A stretch of DNA of 64,000 nucleotides from Papilionanthe hookeriana x Papilionanthe teres. Its lineage: Eukaryota; Streptophyta; Magnoliopsida; Asparagales; Orchidaceae. Shown piece after piece: positions 1 through 11,900 of this stretch. The notes under the pieces were generated by a model that was given only the letters and a program-made list of their open reading frames with translations, searched no databases and was not told the DNA's origin. Made by a program: the position numbers and the translations under genes. The stretch covers positions 69,848,783 to 69,912,782 of the forward strand of contig CM040427.1 in assembly GCA_022702705.1 (NCBI GenBank), written 5' to 3'. Position 1 is the first letter of the stretch. The number at the start of each line of letters is the position of its first letter.

Positions 1-107
1 TCGTTTAACTTACCGAACGAAAAAAATTGTTTGTGTTCGTCTCATTTACTTATTGAATGAACCAAACACGAACTGTTCACGAACAATGAGCTTTTTTGAC
101 AGCCCTA
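1..107. mobile_element. 3' end of a hAT-like MITE (cut by window edge)
   Basis: The segment is rich in variants of 'gttcgtgttcg / cgaacacgaac' and ends in TTTTGACAGCCCTA. That terminus is shared with the complete copies at 19564-20089 and 26478-27030, which carry 8-bp target duplications. The other end lies outside the window, so the duplication cannot be checked here. Confidence 0.6.
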
Positions 108-219
108 ATCTCTACAACATTTGGAAATTATTTAAAGGTTTTAAAATAATTTATTTCATCCCTTGTTATTTCTGTGGCCCGGATTTTCCGTCTGCTTTTA
201 GCTCTCCCACCTCCCTACT

Positions 220-700
220 TTTGGCAATTAAAGCCTTCCTTAATCGGCCGAGGAAGAAGAAGATTAAGGAAAGTGGTATTAATTGCACCTTGGTTTTTTT
301 TTCTCCCTCGGTTTTGGCTTACGGGAATTGTAAGAGAAATTGAAGAAAGACTCCCCGCTTCCCATCATTATATGCCTTTTTGGTGGAGAGAGAGAGTTCT
401 TTCTTGTAAGAAACGATGTGATTTGTAGCTGAACTCTCAACAATTGCTTCTTCTCGGTGTGATCTCCGTAGAGAGAAAGAAGGTGAGGAGAGAGAGAGAT
501 TGAGTTTTTTCTTGTAAATATCGAGGCGACCGACAGTGTAATCTTCAAAGTAATAAAATCTTCTGTAACTCCGTGGACGCAGGCAATTTGCCGAACCACG
601 TAAATCTGTGTGTTCCGTTGTGTTCCTGTTTTGCGAATTTTCTCGATCCGATTTTTCGTTTTATTGTCGTCGTTTTTCAAAACAGATATGTCGTTACTCC
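220..700 (+). repeat. LTR-like remnant (probable copia-type U5 region)
   Basis: This is a purine-rich GAGAGA tract followed by a 'ccgtggacgcaggcaatttg' segment and 'ccgaaccacgtaaatc' (about 570-606), then a T-rich tail. This arrangement is familiar to me from the R/U5 part of plant copia LTRs. No primer-binding site, TSD or coding region adjoins it. The 158-residue minus-strand open frame across it (279-755) has no recognisable domain and I do not call it a gene. Confidence 0.35.
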
Positions 701-784
701 AGAATATATGATCAGCAGGGCGATGAGGGAAATCCGTCTGAAAAGTTAAATGCATGAAAACTTGTCGGAATTAAATTCTGTCAA

Positions 785-1018
785 TAATGGTTTGGTCACA
801 TTAAACATCGACCATCTGATGCTCCGATTAGGAGAGTAGATATTCTAGACTCGACAAATGATAAGAAAGGTAGAGGACCAAAAAGACTTGGGTTTATTGT
901 ATAAAAAAATAATCTTAAATTATTAGAATTACACGTAAATATAACACTTGATAGGACTCAATGGAGGAAAAAGATTCTTCTAGTCGACCCCACTTCATGG
1001 TATAAAGACTCGTTAAAT
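785..1018 (+). mobile_element. 3' end of an RTE-type LINE
   Basis: Conceptual translation gives fragments such as GHIKHRPSDAPIRRVDILDS, then GRGPKRLGF and a TQWRKKILLVDPTSW stretch, which match the conserved end of plant RTE-clade reverse transcriptase ORFs (FGHV..RP.DAPVRRVD...KKGRGRPKKTW...QWRK.I.VADP). The same DNA pattern occurs on the minus strand at 29088-29745. Only the last ~75 codons survive, with frameshifts. Confidence 0.65.
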
Positions 1019-1072
1019 GTTATTGCTCTAAACTCTGTCATTAAATTTCTCATAAATTTCCCTTCTTCTATA

Positions 1073-1223
1073 GGAAAATTATTTCGTCCGTCGTTGGGAC
1101 GCGAGCTGCGTCCGGAAGATGGTTGTGATACAGCCAAGGTCGACTGTGATCTCTGATCTCGGCTGTATCATAGCCGTCGTTCGGACGCAGCTCACGTCCG
1201 AACTCCGAACAGAATAATTTTTC
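1073..1223. mobile_element. Foldback MITE, family F1 (short copy)
   Basis: This is an imperfect inverted repeat. The left arm runs GGAAAATTATTTCGTCCG...GAGCTGCGTCC...TGATACAGCC, and its reverse complement forms the right arm ending GAATAATTTTTCTC. The termini and the GAGCTGCGTCC core resemble the copies at 10832-11070 and 32536-33194. No target duplication is evident. Confidence 0.55.
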
Positions 1224-1269
1224 TCTTCAGTGAGAATTCGTGTGGGATAAAGCACTCAATTGGACTAAA

Positions 1270-1746
1270 TTATAGAAGATTCATATCAAAATTTTGGCTA
1301 TAAATCCATCGAAAATGGTTTTCAATGAATTTTTGTGTTGTCGAAATGCATTTCCATTGATATTCCATGGGAACCACATTTTTCAGGTATAACTATCATC
1401 ATTCTTATCTTCTCATACAAAAAATATGATCATGCATATTAAGGCTTAGAATGAAATTGTGAGCACTCGGATTGAAGGTTTTCGACAATTAGATCAAGCT
1501 TATAATAGTCTTTAAACCTTCTTAGCTCTATTTTTATTATTTTCTTTAAACAGGTCTTGCTAAAATTATAATTACCCCTCTTCATTTTTGTGCAAAACAC
1601 TCTCCACTTGTAATCTCTTATTTGATATATTTATTTATCCTTCTTTGCGTGTGGTATTTCCTATCTTGGGTTTTCCACAAATTTTGTATGATCTTTCTTT
1701 TGTTTATTTTATTATTGTCGCGTTGATTGAATATCAAGTTCCAACA
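1270..1746 (+). repeat. 5' LTR of copia-1 (left border approximate)
   Basis: It ends in CCAACA three bases before the PBS. Its 1330-1570 part is alignable by eye with 5662-5950. The left border is uncertain because the LTR pair is strongly diverged. Confidence 0.5.
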
Positions 1747-1748
1747 AG

Positions 1749-1759
1749 TGGTATCAGAG
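1749..1759 (+). other. Primer-binding site of copia-1
   Basis: TGGTATCAGAG is the standard plant copia PBS, complementary to the 3' end of initiator tRNA-Met. It sits 3 nt after the LTR end, as expected. Confidence 0.8.
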
Positions 1760-1889
1760 ATAGTTTTAATATCCACGATGACAACAATAAAGTATGACAT
1801 CCCTCTTTTAGTTCGCAACACCATATTTCCTTTTTAGTAGGGTAAGATGCAGGCAGTCTAAACGTAGGTGGATAATTAGATGATGCGCG

Positions 1890-4800
1890 ACTTAGGTTCG
1901 AAAAGATGCCTTCATCGTGGACACTAGAGGAGAAGCAACGTAAAGATCGAAAGGATATTTCTCAAATTTGCCTTCATCTATCAAATTAAATTCTACAAGA
2001 TATTTTAAAGGAAAAGACCATTGCTGGATTGTGGCTCAAATTATAAAAAATGTGCATGATGAAAAAATATAGCCAATATGTTACACTTGAAGCAACATTT
2101 GTACTCTCATAGAATGGCTAAATGTGCATCTATTATAGATCACTTAATTTTTTATAAGAAACTCATTTTTGATTTGAAAGCCATTGAAGTTAAGTATGAC
2201 GAAGAAGATTTTCCATTAATCTTGTTGTGCTCACTGTCTTTATCATATATAAAGTTTAGAGATACCATATTGTGTGGGTGAGATTCACTTACTCTTGACA
2301 AAGTATATGTTGCTCTTCTAAACAGAAGATGAACAAACTTGCTGATGAACATGTTGCTTAAGGAGGTTTTATCTTTCGAAAAAGAACTCAAGAGGAGAGT
2401 TATAGCGTTGATACAAATAACAGAACAAAATTCAAATAGTAAGATAAGATCTACAATTATTTTTAAGAAAAAGGGTCACATCAAATTTGAATGTTACAAA
2501 TTACAGAATAAAAATAAGAAAGTAACTTCAAATCAGAAAGTAATCATATCATTTTGGTAAAGCCAGTGTTATTAAAGAAGTTGTTAATGATGGTGGACTC
2601 TTAGTTGTCTCCAAAGGAGAACCATGTGGTTTTTAGTTCTTAATTCAGCCTGCATGTTTCATATATGTTCAAATAGAGAATAATTTTTAACATATGAAAT
2701 GGTGTCAGATGGTGCAATGTTAATGACTCCTTGCAAGATAATTGATGCCATAATTAATAGAATCAAGATGTTTGATGGAGTCATCAAAACACTAATAGAT
2801 GTGAAACATGTCTCGTGTCTAGAAAAGTAACATAATTTATTTAAGTACTATTGATGCTAAAAGTATGAGTACTTTGTGAAGATGGAGTTTTGAAGGTTAA
2901 CAAAGGATCTCTTATTATGATGAGGGAGAAAAGAAGGCTTTTGGACTATTCATTATAAAGTCTCTAATATAAAAGGTGATAGGACAATTACTACTTCTTT
3001 CATGTCTGAAGATAGAGCAATTAAACTTTGGTCTATGCGTCCTGGGTATATGAGTGAGAATGAGATGGCTAAATTGAGTAGAAGGGAACTTCTAAATGTT
3101 CAAAGAATTACTAAATTGAAGGTTTGTGAATAATGTGTATTTAGAAAATAGAAAAGAGCTAAGCTCAATATTGGTATTTACAGTACTGCTGAAAAGACTA
3201 CATACATTTTGAAATTTTGGGAACATCTACAGCACTATGAGAAGGAGGCACTAGATATATGTGACATTCATTAATGATTTCTCCAGAAAAATTTGGGTTC
3301 TCTTCTTGAAATGAAAGAGTGATGTTTTTACTACATTTAAGGAATTGAAGGTAATGATCGAGAAACTAACTAGAAAGAAAATCAAACATCTTCTCACTAA
3401 AAAGGGTTGGAATTTTGTTCAATAGAATTTAACACCTTCTGTAATTAAGACCTTAGTAAAACTGTGCAGCAGAGCGAATGAACATGATTAAATGGTGAAG
3501 GTTTGTTGCATACTCTCCAATATCAAGCTATCTAAGTTATTTTGGGATGAAGTTGCTTCTACAACTTATTACTTGGTAAATCACCTTCCTTCCATTATAA
3601 CTAATCACAAAAAAAAAACTCCACAAGAGATCCAGTAAGGTAAATATACAGATTAATCTAATTAAAAAATTTTTTGTTGTCCTATATATATTCTTATATA
3701 TTGTTAATGATAAATTATATCCTAAATCTATAAAGTGTATATTTCTCGGTTATAAAACTGGAGTTAAAGATTATGAGTTATGATGTCGAGATACAAGAAA
3801 AGTGATTTTTAATAGAGATGTTGACTTTGATGAGTTTATACAATATCTACTACTAAATCTAAAAATAATGATTTGAAAGAAATGTTTAGCAAAAAAGTGA
3901 AGCATTAGAATTATACACGGGTACATCCTTGGGTATAACTTCAAAGTTAAATTCAGTTAATAATGATGATGTTATTTGCCCATAATAGAATAATAAGAGA
4001 AAAAAAGCTGCCCCAGAGGTATTGTGAGGCTGGTTTGATTGCTTCTTTCTAAATGTAGCTGAAGGTATCAATTGCAATGAAGAACCTTTAGGTATAAAGA
4101 AGATGTAAATTCAATTGACTCTAATAAGTGAATGATTGTATGCAAGAGGAGGCTAAATCCCTACAAAACAATAGAACTTGGGATTTGGTACAATACTCAA
4201 GACAAGAAGTTTTTTCATTGCAATGAGTGTATTAGAAGAAGGAAGGCATACCAGGAGTTGACAATGCATGATATAAGGCTAAGTTTGTTGCAAAGGATTC
4301 AATCGAATTCCAGGTGTGAACTATACATATGTATTTTCTATGGTAGCCAAACATAGCTCAATTTGAGCTTTACTTTGTATTGTGACTAAGAATGATCTTG
4401 AGCTTAAGCACTTAGATGAAAAGACTTTATTTTTTGTATGGAGAGCTTGAAGAGGACATCTATATGTAGTTATCTAAGTATTTCATGGTTGCAAAAAAAG
4501 AAGATCTATCGTTTGTTGAAAAAATCTCTCAATGATCTGAAACCGTCTCTTATGCAGTGGTATTAGTTATTTGACTCATTCATGATTGTCCATGAGCTTA
4601 AGAGTAGTTAGGATAATTTTGTTTACTTCAATAATAATAACAAAGGAACATTTATCTACTTGCTCTTAAATGTTGATGATATGTTGATAACAATTAAGGA
4701 TAAAGAAGATATTAAGACATTAAAAGCCCAATAGAGCAATGAATTTGAGATAAAAGATTTGGGAGCTACAAATAAAATAATTGGCTTGGATATTTAGTGA

Positions 4801-5641
4801 GATAGAAATGCAAATAAATTTTTCTAAGTAAAAGAAATGTACATTAAAAATGTTAGTTATATATATATATAAAATGTAGAATGCCAAGCCTCTTAGTACA
4901 CAATTAGGTGCATGTTTTGGACTTTCATTAGTCTTTTGTTCACAATCTGATGGCGAGATTAAATATATGCTTTGAGTTTTGTATTCCAGTTTAGTGGGAT
5001 CCTTCATCTATGATATGGTACGTTCTCGTCCGACTTATCATATGCAAGCAATGCAGTTAGTAGATGTATGAGTAATTTAGGTAAAGATTATTAAAAAGCG
5101 GTTATGTAGATCCTCGGGTATCTATGTGGAACAAAAGATACTTATTTATAGTTTGGAAGAACTACATATAGAATCATTTTGCTAGGTTGATTTAGATTTT
5201 GTTAGAAATCTTGATAGAAGGAGATCACTTACATGATATATGTTTACCATTGATGGTTGTGTGATTTGCTGGAATACTACTTTACAGGCAACTGTGACAC
5301 TATCTACAATTGAATTTTAGTATATGATAATCACTGAAGCATGCAAAAAAACTCTCTGGTTGAAAGATATATTTGAAGAGCTTAGTAAAGATTTGAAGAT
5401 AACCACACTGTTGTGTGACAGTTAGAGTATTATTTATCTTAACAAAAATCAAATGTTTCATGAGATAACTAAGCAAAATGATGTTCATTATCACTTCATT
5501 AATGAAATTATCGCTCGTAGTGATATTATTGTCAGCAAGACGAGTATCCATGATAATCCCGCAGATATGATGATTAAAGCACTTCCAATAACTAAGTTTG
5601 AGCATTTCTTAAACTTACTTGGTATCATTTTTTATCATTAG
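1890..5641 (+). pseudogene. Copia-1 gag-pol polyprotein (non-functional)
   Basis: Remnants appear in order. The gag helix region is at 2078-2281 (LKQHLYSHRMAKCASIIDHL, then LLCSLSLSYIKFRDTILCG). A zinc-knuckle remnant (KKGHIKFECYK) is near 2470. The protease region near 2640 keeps 'ACMFHIC' where the family has DSGCSxHMC. The integrase core runs from about 3000 to 3700. RT starts near 4130 with a KKEGIPG...ARYKARLVAK-like stretch. The RT active-site region near 4675 reads LNVDDML, so the usual Y of YVDD is N. RNase H ends at 5641 with NPADMMIKALPITKFEHFLNLLGI. Many in-frame stops and frame changes mean it cannot encode a working polyprotein. It is most like the Tnt1/Tork-type copia group, inferred from motifs only. 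Confidence 0.8.
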
Positions 5642-5661
5642 AACTTAATAAAAGAGGTGGA

Positions 5662-5950
5662 GAAAGTCCTATACTATATTCCTTGAAATTTTTGTCAAGT
5701 CAGAGATTGATAAATCTGCGACCCAAATTTTCTGGGCCTCGCTTATCGTCTCATAAGAAAATCATGATCACACGTATTGACACTTTACAAGAAAATTGCG
5801 ACTACATGGACTGATTGTTTCAACGATCAAAACAAGCCTATAATAATCTTCAGATTGCAATCTATGTGTATTGCTTTAATGTCTCCCTTTTATTTATTTT
5901 CTTCAATATGACTTGTGAAATCTTTAAAACTTTGATATATAAAAGAATGG
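5662..5950 (+). repeat. 3' LTR of copia-1 (truncated)
   Basis: It follows a purine-rich stretch (agaggtggagaaag, about 5652-5665) that could be the polypurine tract. It aligns in patches to the 5' LTR, but the part equivalent to the last ~150 nt of the 5' LTR is not recognisable. Confidence 0.5.
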
Positions 5951-7627
5951 AGTGATATGGGGCAAAACATTTTATTATTTATTTACAGCGATCTGTAAGA
6001 GTTTAGGGACAGTGACAGTGCTGTGATATGTCGCATCGCATTTCTTGGCTTTCATCTCTCGCTCTCGCTCTCCTCTAATGAAATTCTGAACCATTTGAAG
6101 AGATAAGAGACAAAACAAGCGTGGGAAGCTTTATATGATCCTGTTGTACTTCGTAATTGTAACATTTTTTTATGTATTATCTATTCAGAATGTTCCAACA
6201 ATATAAAATATTTAATTGATCTTAGTGCCATTACATTTTCAAGATATTTGTGTATTTCATAATTAATAAATAATTAATACCTCCCATTATTATTTTTTTG
6301 ATATTAATTAATCTCTCAAGAATATAAAAAGTCACACACTATATATATATATATATTATATCCTTAAGTTCTAATAATAAAAGAGTATGAAACTAAGAAA
6401 TTAATCAAAATTATATATCTTTATTTTTTAAGAAGTTTAAGGATCTTAGTTTCATCATTTAGCCAAAATACTACGTGTGTGTATTGTTGAATCAGAGTAG
6501 TATGTAGAGTTTTATATTGTCTGTGAGTTCATATAGCTTGAATGAAGACCCAACAATATAAGAAGACGGTTTATATGGGGAGAGCAAGATGAAAGTGATT
6601 CAAGGTCATAGAGTTTTTCAAAAGGAAGAACAAAAGAGCAAGAGGCGGAGAAATTTGGAGCCCCCTAGGAAAGGGAAATGAGGGAGGAATAAAGAGAGAG
6701 AGAGGGGGAGGGAGATCCAGACAATTCCCTTTCTCTTTCCTTTTGTTAGCTCTTTTAAATATATGATAGAAAATATTGTAAAATTGTCAAAGTAGAACAT
6801 CAAGACATCATAATTATGAGGTATTGTCAACTAATGTAAATATTGTTGACACGGTGACTCCAATGTTTGGGTGATGGGACTGAATTCCCAATATCAAGTG
6901 TTGTTCTTCAATGAGAGAAGGATATGTACGGGTTGGTCATGTTGACTTCCTTGAATAATTATTTCGGTAGATGTATGTTAAAATTGCCATCTTGGGGAAG
7001 ATTAAAATGAGATGGATTAGTCGCTTTGGCATGTGAGCTCGACAAGTGAGCAAATTAAGCCACTTCGGCATGTGAGCTCCGTTTCAGCCAGATAAAAATT
7101 AATTTAAAATTATTATATATCGTTATTTGTGTTTTTGTTTACAGACAGAGAGAAAGAGAGAGAAGTTTTTCATGAACTATTAATATAATTGAGTTGGTGT
7201 GGTATATGTATCTATTATCAATAAATTAACATCCAATTTGTAGCAATTTAATTATATGCAATTCTTCATTGTTCACATATAATAAATTGTTTGAATAAGA
7301 AAAAATGTATTTTAAAAAAAATTAAGTCAATTTAAAATAAAAAAAATGGTTAAATACCTTAATTTCTATGAGAATAATTAAGTTTGTTATCCCTTGAGCG
7401 AAAACAAATAACAAATAAATTCTTGCATTATACTTTTTATGATCAAATTGATGAAAATTAGATAAAACATTGAGGGCAAATATCAATATTTTTTCTATGA
7501 AAATTCCATATTTTGATAATTACTTTAAAATATATACGATTCGGTGATAATTTTTTGAAAAATTAATTTTTTTGTATTATACAAAAATTATACATCTAAA
7601 TGACATATATTCATTATTAATCATCAC
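5951..7627. other. AT-rich intergenic DNA, no gene recognised
   Basis: I see no coding region or repeat I can name. There is a short AT microsatellite near 6340-6360 and a GAGA-rich patch at 6690-6715. The 6618-6830 minus-strand open frame is low-complexity translation of that patch. Confidence 0.5.
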
Positions 7628-7994
7628 TAGGGTGTAATTGACCCAAGCCGGCTCTTGACCCAACTCAGAGAGCTCGATAATTGACCCACAATCTGATCTT
7701 ACAAGTCAAGCGCAAGTCAACCACGGCTTAACTAATTAGCTCCTGAGACAGCCTATTTATAAAAAATATAATATTAAAAACACTCAAAATATATTAAAAT
7801 TTAACATTTTAATTATAAGTTATTAAAAATATTAAATATATAGTATATATTTTTTATATTAAATAATTTTTATTAGTTATCTCCTATGTGCTCATTTTAT
7901 TTACCATTTTATTAAAATATTATTAACTTGAATTGATATCTTTATCTTTCTTTTATGATAAATACGTCAACTTGAATTCATAGAATTACACCCA
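7628..7994. mobile_element. Possible hAT-like MITE (weak)
   Basis: The segment starts TAGGGTGTAATTGACC and ends GAATTACACCCA, giving a ~10-bp inverted terminal match, and the 5' part is rich in 'gagctcg / ccggctc' words as in other copies here. The flanks do not show an 8-bp duplication. Confidence 0.35.
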
Positions 7995-8289
7995 GGCTCA
8001 GTGACGAAATAAAAATAACTCGAGCTCTACCCAACATTTTTACACGTTTAATCATCTCTTCATTTCTACTTTTAAAGTTCTTCAATCGGTTACATCCAAT
8101 CATTCACCTATTCTCTTCTCTTTTGGGTCATATTTTCTCTCCATGGTATAGTTTCCCATATTAAAAATATGAAGAATGCTCTCTAATGCACTACTTGGAA
8201 TACTTCTCTCTTCCTTTCTACTACTATTGTTGATCTAAAGCATGAGCAAAGTGGAATAATGCTTGCCCTTGAGAATCAACCTGTAAAAC

Positions 8290-8860
8290 ATGATTAAAGT
8301 TGCCTCTTGTGAAAGTCAGTGGAATAAACAAAGAGTAAAATGTGCTCGACTTACTAGAGGTGAATACGATTTAAAATTCCTTTATCAAAGAATCAAAATC
8401 AAACAGGACAGGAACATCATAAGGCAGCTCATTACTGATAACAAATGCATCTTCAGTCAAAATGAAATTGTCAATGATGTTGTAGCTTATTTTGTTGTTC
8501 TTCTTGATAGTTCTCGTGATCTTTTATCATCAGTTGATATTCATGTTCCTCACATTATATCAACTTGTGACATTTGCTCTCTTATTGATGATTTTACTGA
8601 GAATGAAATTAAGTCTTTTGCTCTATTGGTACTGACATGGCGTCTAGGCCAGATGATTTTACTTCTGATCTCCTTTGAGAAACATGAAATATCACTGCAC
8701 ATCTTTGTCTACAAGCCATTCGACATTTTTTTTCTACCACTTCTACTCTTTTAAACTGTGAGAAACATTCTACTATTACTCTGATGCCTAAAAAGAATCA
8801 AGCTCAAATTCTTAACGACTATATACCCATATCTTTATGCAAGCACTATATATAAATTCA
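8290..8860 (+). pseudogene. L1-type LINE reverse transcriptase fragment
   Basis: An open stretch to about 8630 reads ESQWNKQRVKCARLTRGEYD, then ...FLYQRIKIKQDRNIIRQL...NEIVNDVVAYF...FTENEIKSF. This is the region of plant L1 ORF2 that joins endonuclease to RT (normally W...GD.NTKFFH....R...N.I..L, then F...EI..A). A frameshift follows, and the other frame continues ASRPDDFTS...LMPKKN...ILNDYIPISLCKHYI, i.e. the P-D-GF and LIPKK...DYRPISL blocks of RT. Only ~190 codons remain, with no endonuclease and no catalytic FADD block. It is a dead fragment. Confidence 0.75.
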
Positions 8861-9416
8861 TCGATTAATTCATTAAATAAATAAAAAGATCAACGATTTC
8901 TTTTGCACCGAATTCTTATGTATTTACATATCTAATATCAAAATTTTAATTATTAGATTTATACACCCGACACATTAATATAACAATATTTTCACTTTGA
9001 GAAGTAAAATACATATTTTCATATATATATATATATATATATATAAAAGGTGACATATATGTACAAAATAAAACAAGCTGTAGTGGGACCTGAGGAAATT
9101 AACTTCATGTCCATTGTAACACAACTCAACCAAGCAAGACAAACTCAGCTAACTTATAAATCCCAATGAACTCTGGCAGGCAGCTTGTGAGTGAACTCAA
9201 CATGCTTGCTATGTTTGATTAACCTAAAGCATAATTCATTCGGAGTTTGTTGAGTTCAATACAAATTCATTAGAATTTACCAATGTCACTTGTGCCAAAA
9301 CTAAATGAATCCATACTTAACTCGTCAAGAAACTTGCGACCTTGCTCAAGCTCGAAAGATGGTCATCGGGTTTAATCGACCGAGTTTTTGATTTCATTCC
9401 AATCATTATTTCATCA
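8861..9416. repeat. Non-coding DNA with AT microsatellite
   Basis: It holds an (AT)n run at about 9020-9045. Near 8918-8935, 'tatgtatttacatatctaat' resembles part of the F2 MITE family (see 9734-9967). I see nothing else. Confidence 0.4.
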
Positions 9417-9425
9417 AACCATTTA

Positions 9426-9428
9426 CAC

Positions 9429-9463
<35 letters not shown>

Positions 9464-9626
9464 CACACACAAATACCGATTCCCTTTTGCGCTATAGCAC
9501 CCCTGATGAGGTGTCTGACGCCACGTGCTTATAATTCCAGAGCTCCCGCGCCATGGTAGGATCGAACCCTTGACCTTAGGAGACTTACAGTGACCTCGGC
9601 ACCAACAGGCCAAGGCTTGCGGCATG
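9426..9626 (-). mobile_element. tRNA-derived SINE with target duplication
   Basis: Read on the minus strand, it has an A-box-like GCCTTGGCCTGTTGG (9602-9616) and a B box GGTTCGATCC (9559-9568) at the expected spacing for an RNA polymerase III internal promoter. The 3' side ends in a (TG)n tract (9426-9470). Identical 9-bp flanks AACCATTTA at 9417-9425 and 9627-9635 support retroposition. It is about 200 nt and non-coding. The 115-residue open frame over it is a shadow. Confidence 0.75.
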
Positions 9627-9733
9627 AACCATTTATATATATATGTATGTATAACTTCAACCAATCAAACATTTAAGCTTTCACGTTTTTAGCTAAATAA
9701 AATGCATATTTAGGAAAGAAATGTATAAATATG

Positions 9734-9967
9734 GAGCATTTACATACATACCACCCAATTCCTATCTATTTACATATCTAACACCTAACCTTTATTTTTT
9801 ATTGTTATACCATCCATATCATTCATATCACATCAAAAATATCAAATTTTACTTTTAAAAAATTGAAACACATCATTTCAAAAGTAAGGTGGTATGTTTG
9901 TAAAATTGAAGTTTAAGTGTTAGGTATGTAAATACATGGGAATTGAGAGGTACGTATGTAAATCCTC
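9734..9967. mobile_element. Foldback MITE, family F2
   Basis: The left arm runs GAGCATTTACATACATACC then ...CCCAATTCCTATCTATTTACATATCTAACACC. The right arm is its near-perfect inverse (GGTATGTAAATACATGGGAATTGAGAGGTACG then TATGTAAATCCTC). Arms of about 60 nt flank an AT-rich middle. Similar copies lie at 22452-22687, 28807-29060 and a one-armed copy at 25202-25275. Confidence 0.65.
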
Positions 9968-10007
9968 AATAAATAAATAAACCATGTAGCTTTCAGGTCA
10001 TCAGGTG

Positions 10008-10353
10008 TAGGGGTGTAAACGATTCGAGTAGAGCTCGCGCCATGCCAAGTTCAAGCTCAGCTCATCTGTCAATGAGCTCGAGCTCAAACTCGGCTCTTAA
10101 TGGTAGCAGCCTGCTAGCGAGCTCAAACTAAAAATTGAATTTTTACAAAAGCTCACCGGAGAAAGTATTGGTGTTCGGAAGAGGCGGATGTAGCGGCTGC
10201 TCACCAGAAAATGTATAGAAATGACTAAGGATATGCTAATTGAGCAGGCTCGTGAGCTAATGAGCTGAACCGGAATGAGGTTAAGCTTGAGCTTGTTTAA
10301 TCAACAACCTCAGCTCGACCTTGAGCTCGTGGCCTTAGTCATTTACACCCCTA
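10008..10353. mobile_element. hAT-like MITE with near-perfect 8-bp TSD
   Basis: It starts TAGGGGTGTAAACGA and ends TTTACACCCCTA, so the termini are exact inverted repeats over 12 nt. The flanks are ATCAGGTG (10000-10007) and ATCATCTG (10354-10361), 6 of 8 matching. The interior is rich in 'gagctcgagctc' words and has no ORF. TSD length and termini fit a non-autonomous hAT element. Confidence 0.7.
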
Positions 10354-10831
10354 ATCATCTGTAATGGTTTTTAACCATTTGCGTCTTTTTTTAGTCCCAC
10401 ATCTTAAAATGTTCAAAGTTCCACAAATTTGCTGACATCCAACAAATCATAACCGAAGCCCATAGAGTTGAATTAGAGTTATAACGTATAAATCTCATTA
10501 AATTCTCTTTATTTCTTTTCTTTATTCCTCATGTCCAACAAGTAACTTTACAAAGACAACTCCTCAGTCTAATTTGAATCAAAATGAAATATACTATTTA
10601 TTAATAAGAGCAATTTTGAACAGAAAAATTACAAAAATATCCTTTTGTTTGCTTGATCTACCAGATTTTCAGAAGAGTCAATTGCCCTCTTTTTGAGAAT
10701 TGTGAAATTATACATTAAAATCAGTGACAATGCGGAAAATTTTGGAAGGAAATTGAGCAGTGGATAATTGTTTTAAATTTACAATGTTTAAAAGGAATTT
10801 TTACCAATTCTAGTTCATTGAACTAGTTCAC
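10354..10831. other. Non-coding DNA, nothing recognised
   Basis: AT-rich sequence without open frames, termini or repeats that I can name. Confidence 0.4.
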
Positions 10832-11070
10832 CTTGCATACATACAGAGAACGCACGTAGCTCTGTGTGCGTACTTTTGATAACTCTGTCATACTGCCATA
10901 ATACCTTATTAATGACATTGAAATGGAACCCGCGAATGTTATTGGGGTTATTTAGTTATTGAAATTAATACCCAACAACCTGTCAATAACCTCTCAATAA
11001 TCCCGAAATAAAGATTATGGAGGGGTTATTACTCACGCAGAGCTGCGTGCGTTCTTCGTATGCAAATATT
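10832..11070. mobile_element. Foldback MITE, family F1
   Basis: The left arm is TTGCATAC..GAGAACGCACG then TAGCTCTGTGTGCGT. The right arm is ACGCAGAGCTGCGTGCGTTC then TTCGTATGCAAATATT. The interior contains 'aaatggaacccgcgaatgttattggggttatt', which is related to the tandem words inside the larger copy at 32536-33194. Confidence 0.6.
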
Positions 11071-11079
11071 TCTCCACAG

Positions 11080-11139
11080 TTCACGAGCCACTAATTAAGC
11101 AGAGCTCGAGCCGGCTCTCGAGTTAGCTTGACTCACAAC
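11080..11139. repeat. hAT-like MITE end fragment
   Basis: 'gagctcgagccggctctcga' followed by a terminus TTGACTCACAACCCTA resembles the 3' ends of the hAT-like copies in this window. The 5' part is missing. Confidence 0.4.
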
Positions 11140-11704
11140 CCTAGACAAGACAGCTAATGAATAGCTGTTTAAGAAAGTAATTAAGATAAATATAAACTAT
11201 TTTATTCTATAAATAATATTCAGCTTGCCGAGTTGGATACATTTGTACAAGGCTTGAAGGGAAAAGGTAAGTAGATAAGAGCAGATTGTGATAACTTTGG
11301 ATAATGGCTTCAGAATTCATGCGGGGAGTGGGAGAGAAGCAAATAGATAATGATGGACTTGCCATGCACGTACTGCTTTGGGTTGAACGTAACCTTTAAA
11401 ATAAAATTATTATTTTTAAAAATAATCAAATATATTATTTAATTGAATTTAAGTATACAGCAACATTGGTTTAAATTCTATAAAATTTTTAGAAATTCCA
11501 TGAAAAATGTTTGCTTTATTGTTTACAATTAAGAAACAATTTATGTCAAGATCATTTATATGGATAATTAAGAACATTGATTATATGCACCAGAAGGGAT
11601 TAGTTTGATTAACTTAGGTTTTAGATAATGTATTATACAATTATATTACAATATTATGTTGAGCATAAGATGCCTTTCATTGGTGTTGTGTACCTAGTAA
11701 ATTT
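11140..11704. other. Non-coding DNA, nothing recognised
   Basis: AT-rich; no gene or repeat recognised. Confidence 0.4.
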
Positions 11705-11900
11705 GGGCTTCGTTTGATGCCCCTTTAAAAGCCGTTCAACGAATAAGACGGTCTACATTCTAAAACAACAAAAATTTAACGTCCTTGCGAAACGACTTCA
11801 GGAGATATTTAGAAGACGTTGTTTCACCAAATGAAAGCTTTTTCAGACGTCGACACACTATAACGGAACGGAGCTTTATCGTGTTCTTAAACGAAACCTC
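11705..11900. mobile_element. Small MITE with ~18-bp imperfect TIRs
   Basis: The left end GGGCTTCGTTTGATGCCC and the inverse of the right end, GAGGTTTCGTTTAAGAAC, match at most positions. It is 196 nt with no ORF. The flanks give no clear TSD, so the superfamily is uncertain (Tourist/Harbinger or hAT). Confidence 0.5.

Larger units (their letters stand above)
1270..5950 (+). mobile_element. Decayed Ty1/copia LTR retrotransposon (copia-1)
   Basis: The order is 5' LTR, initiator-tRNA-Met-type PBS, gag, protease, integrase, reverse transcriptase, RNase H, 3' LTR, i.e. copia order (integrase before RT). The coding part is full of stops and frameshifts. The two LTR regions still align in patches, for example 'cttatcttctcatac' against 'cttatcgtctcataa', and 'aagcttataatagtct' against 'aagcctataataatct'. 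The 3' LTR looks truncated. The outer boundaries are approximate and no TSD was identified. Confidence 0.8.

Noticed and set aside
279..755. 158-residue minus-strand open frame
   Set aside because: It overlaps an LTR-like repeat read in the opposite direction and contains no recognisable domain.
9317..9664. 115-residue minus-strand frame with (CV)n repeat
   Set aside because: Translation through a SINE and its (TG)n tail.
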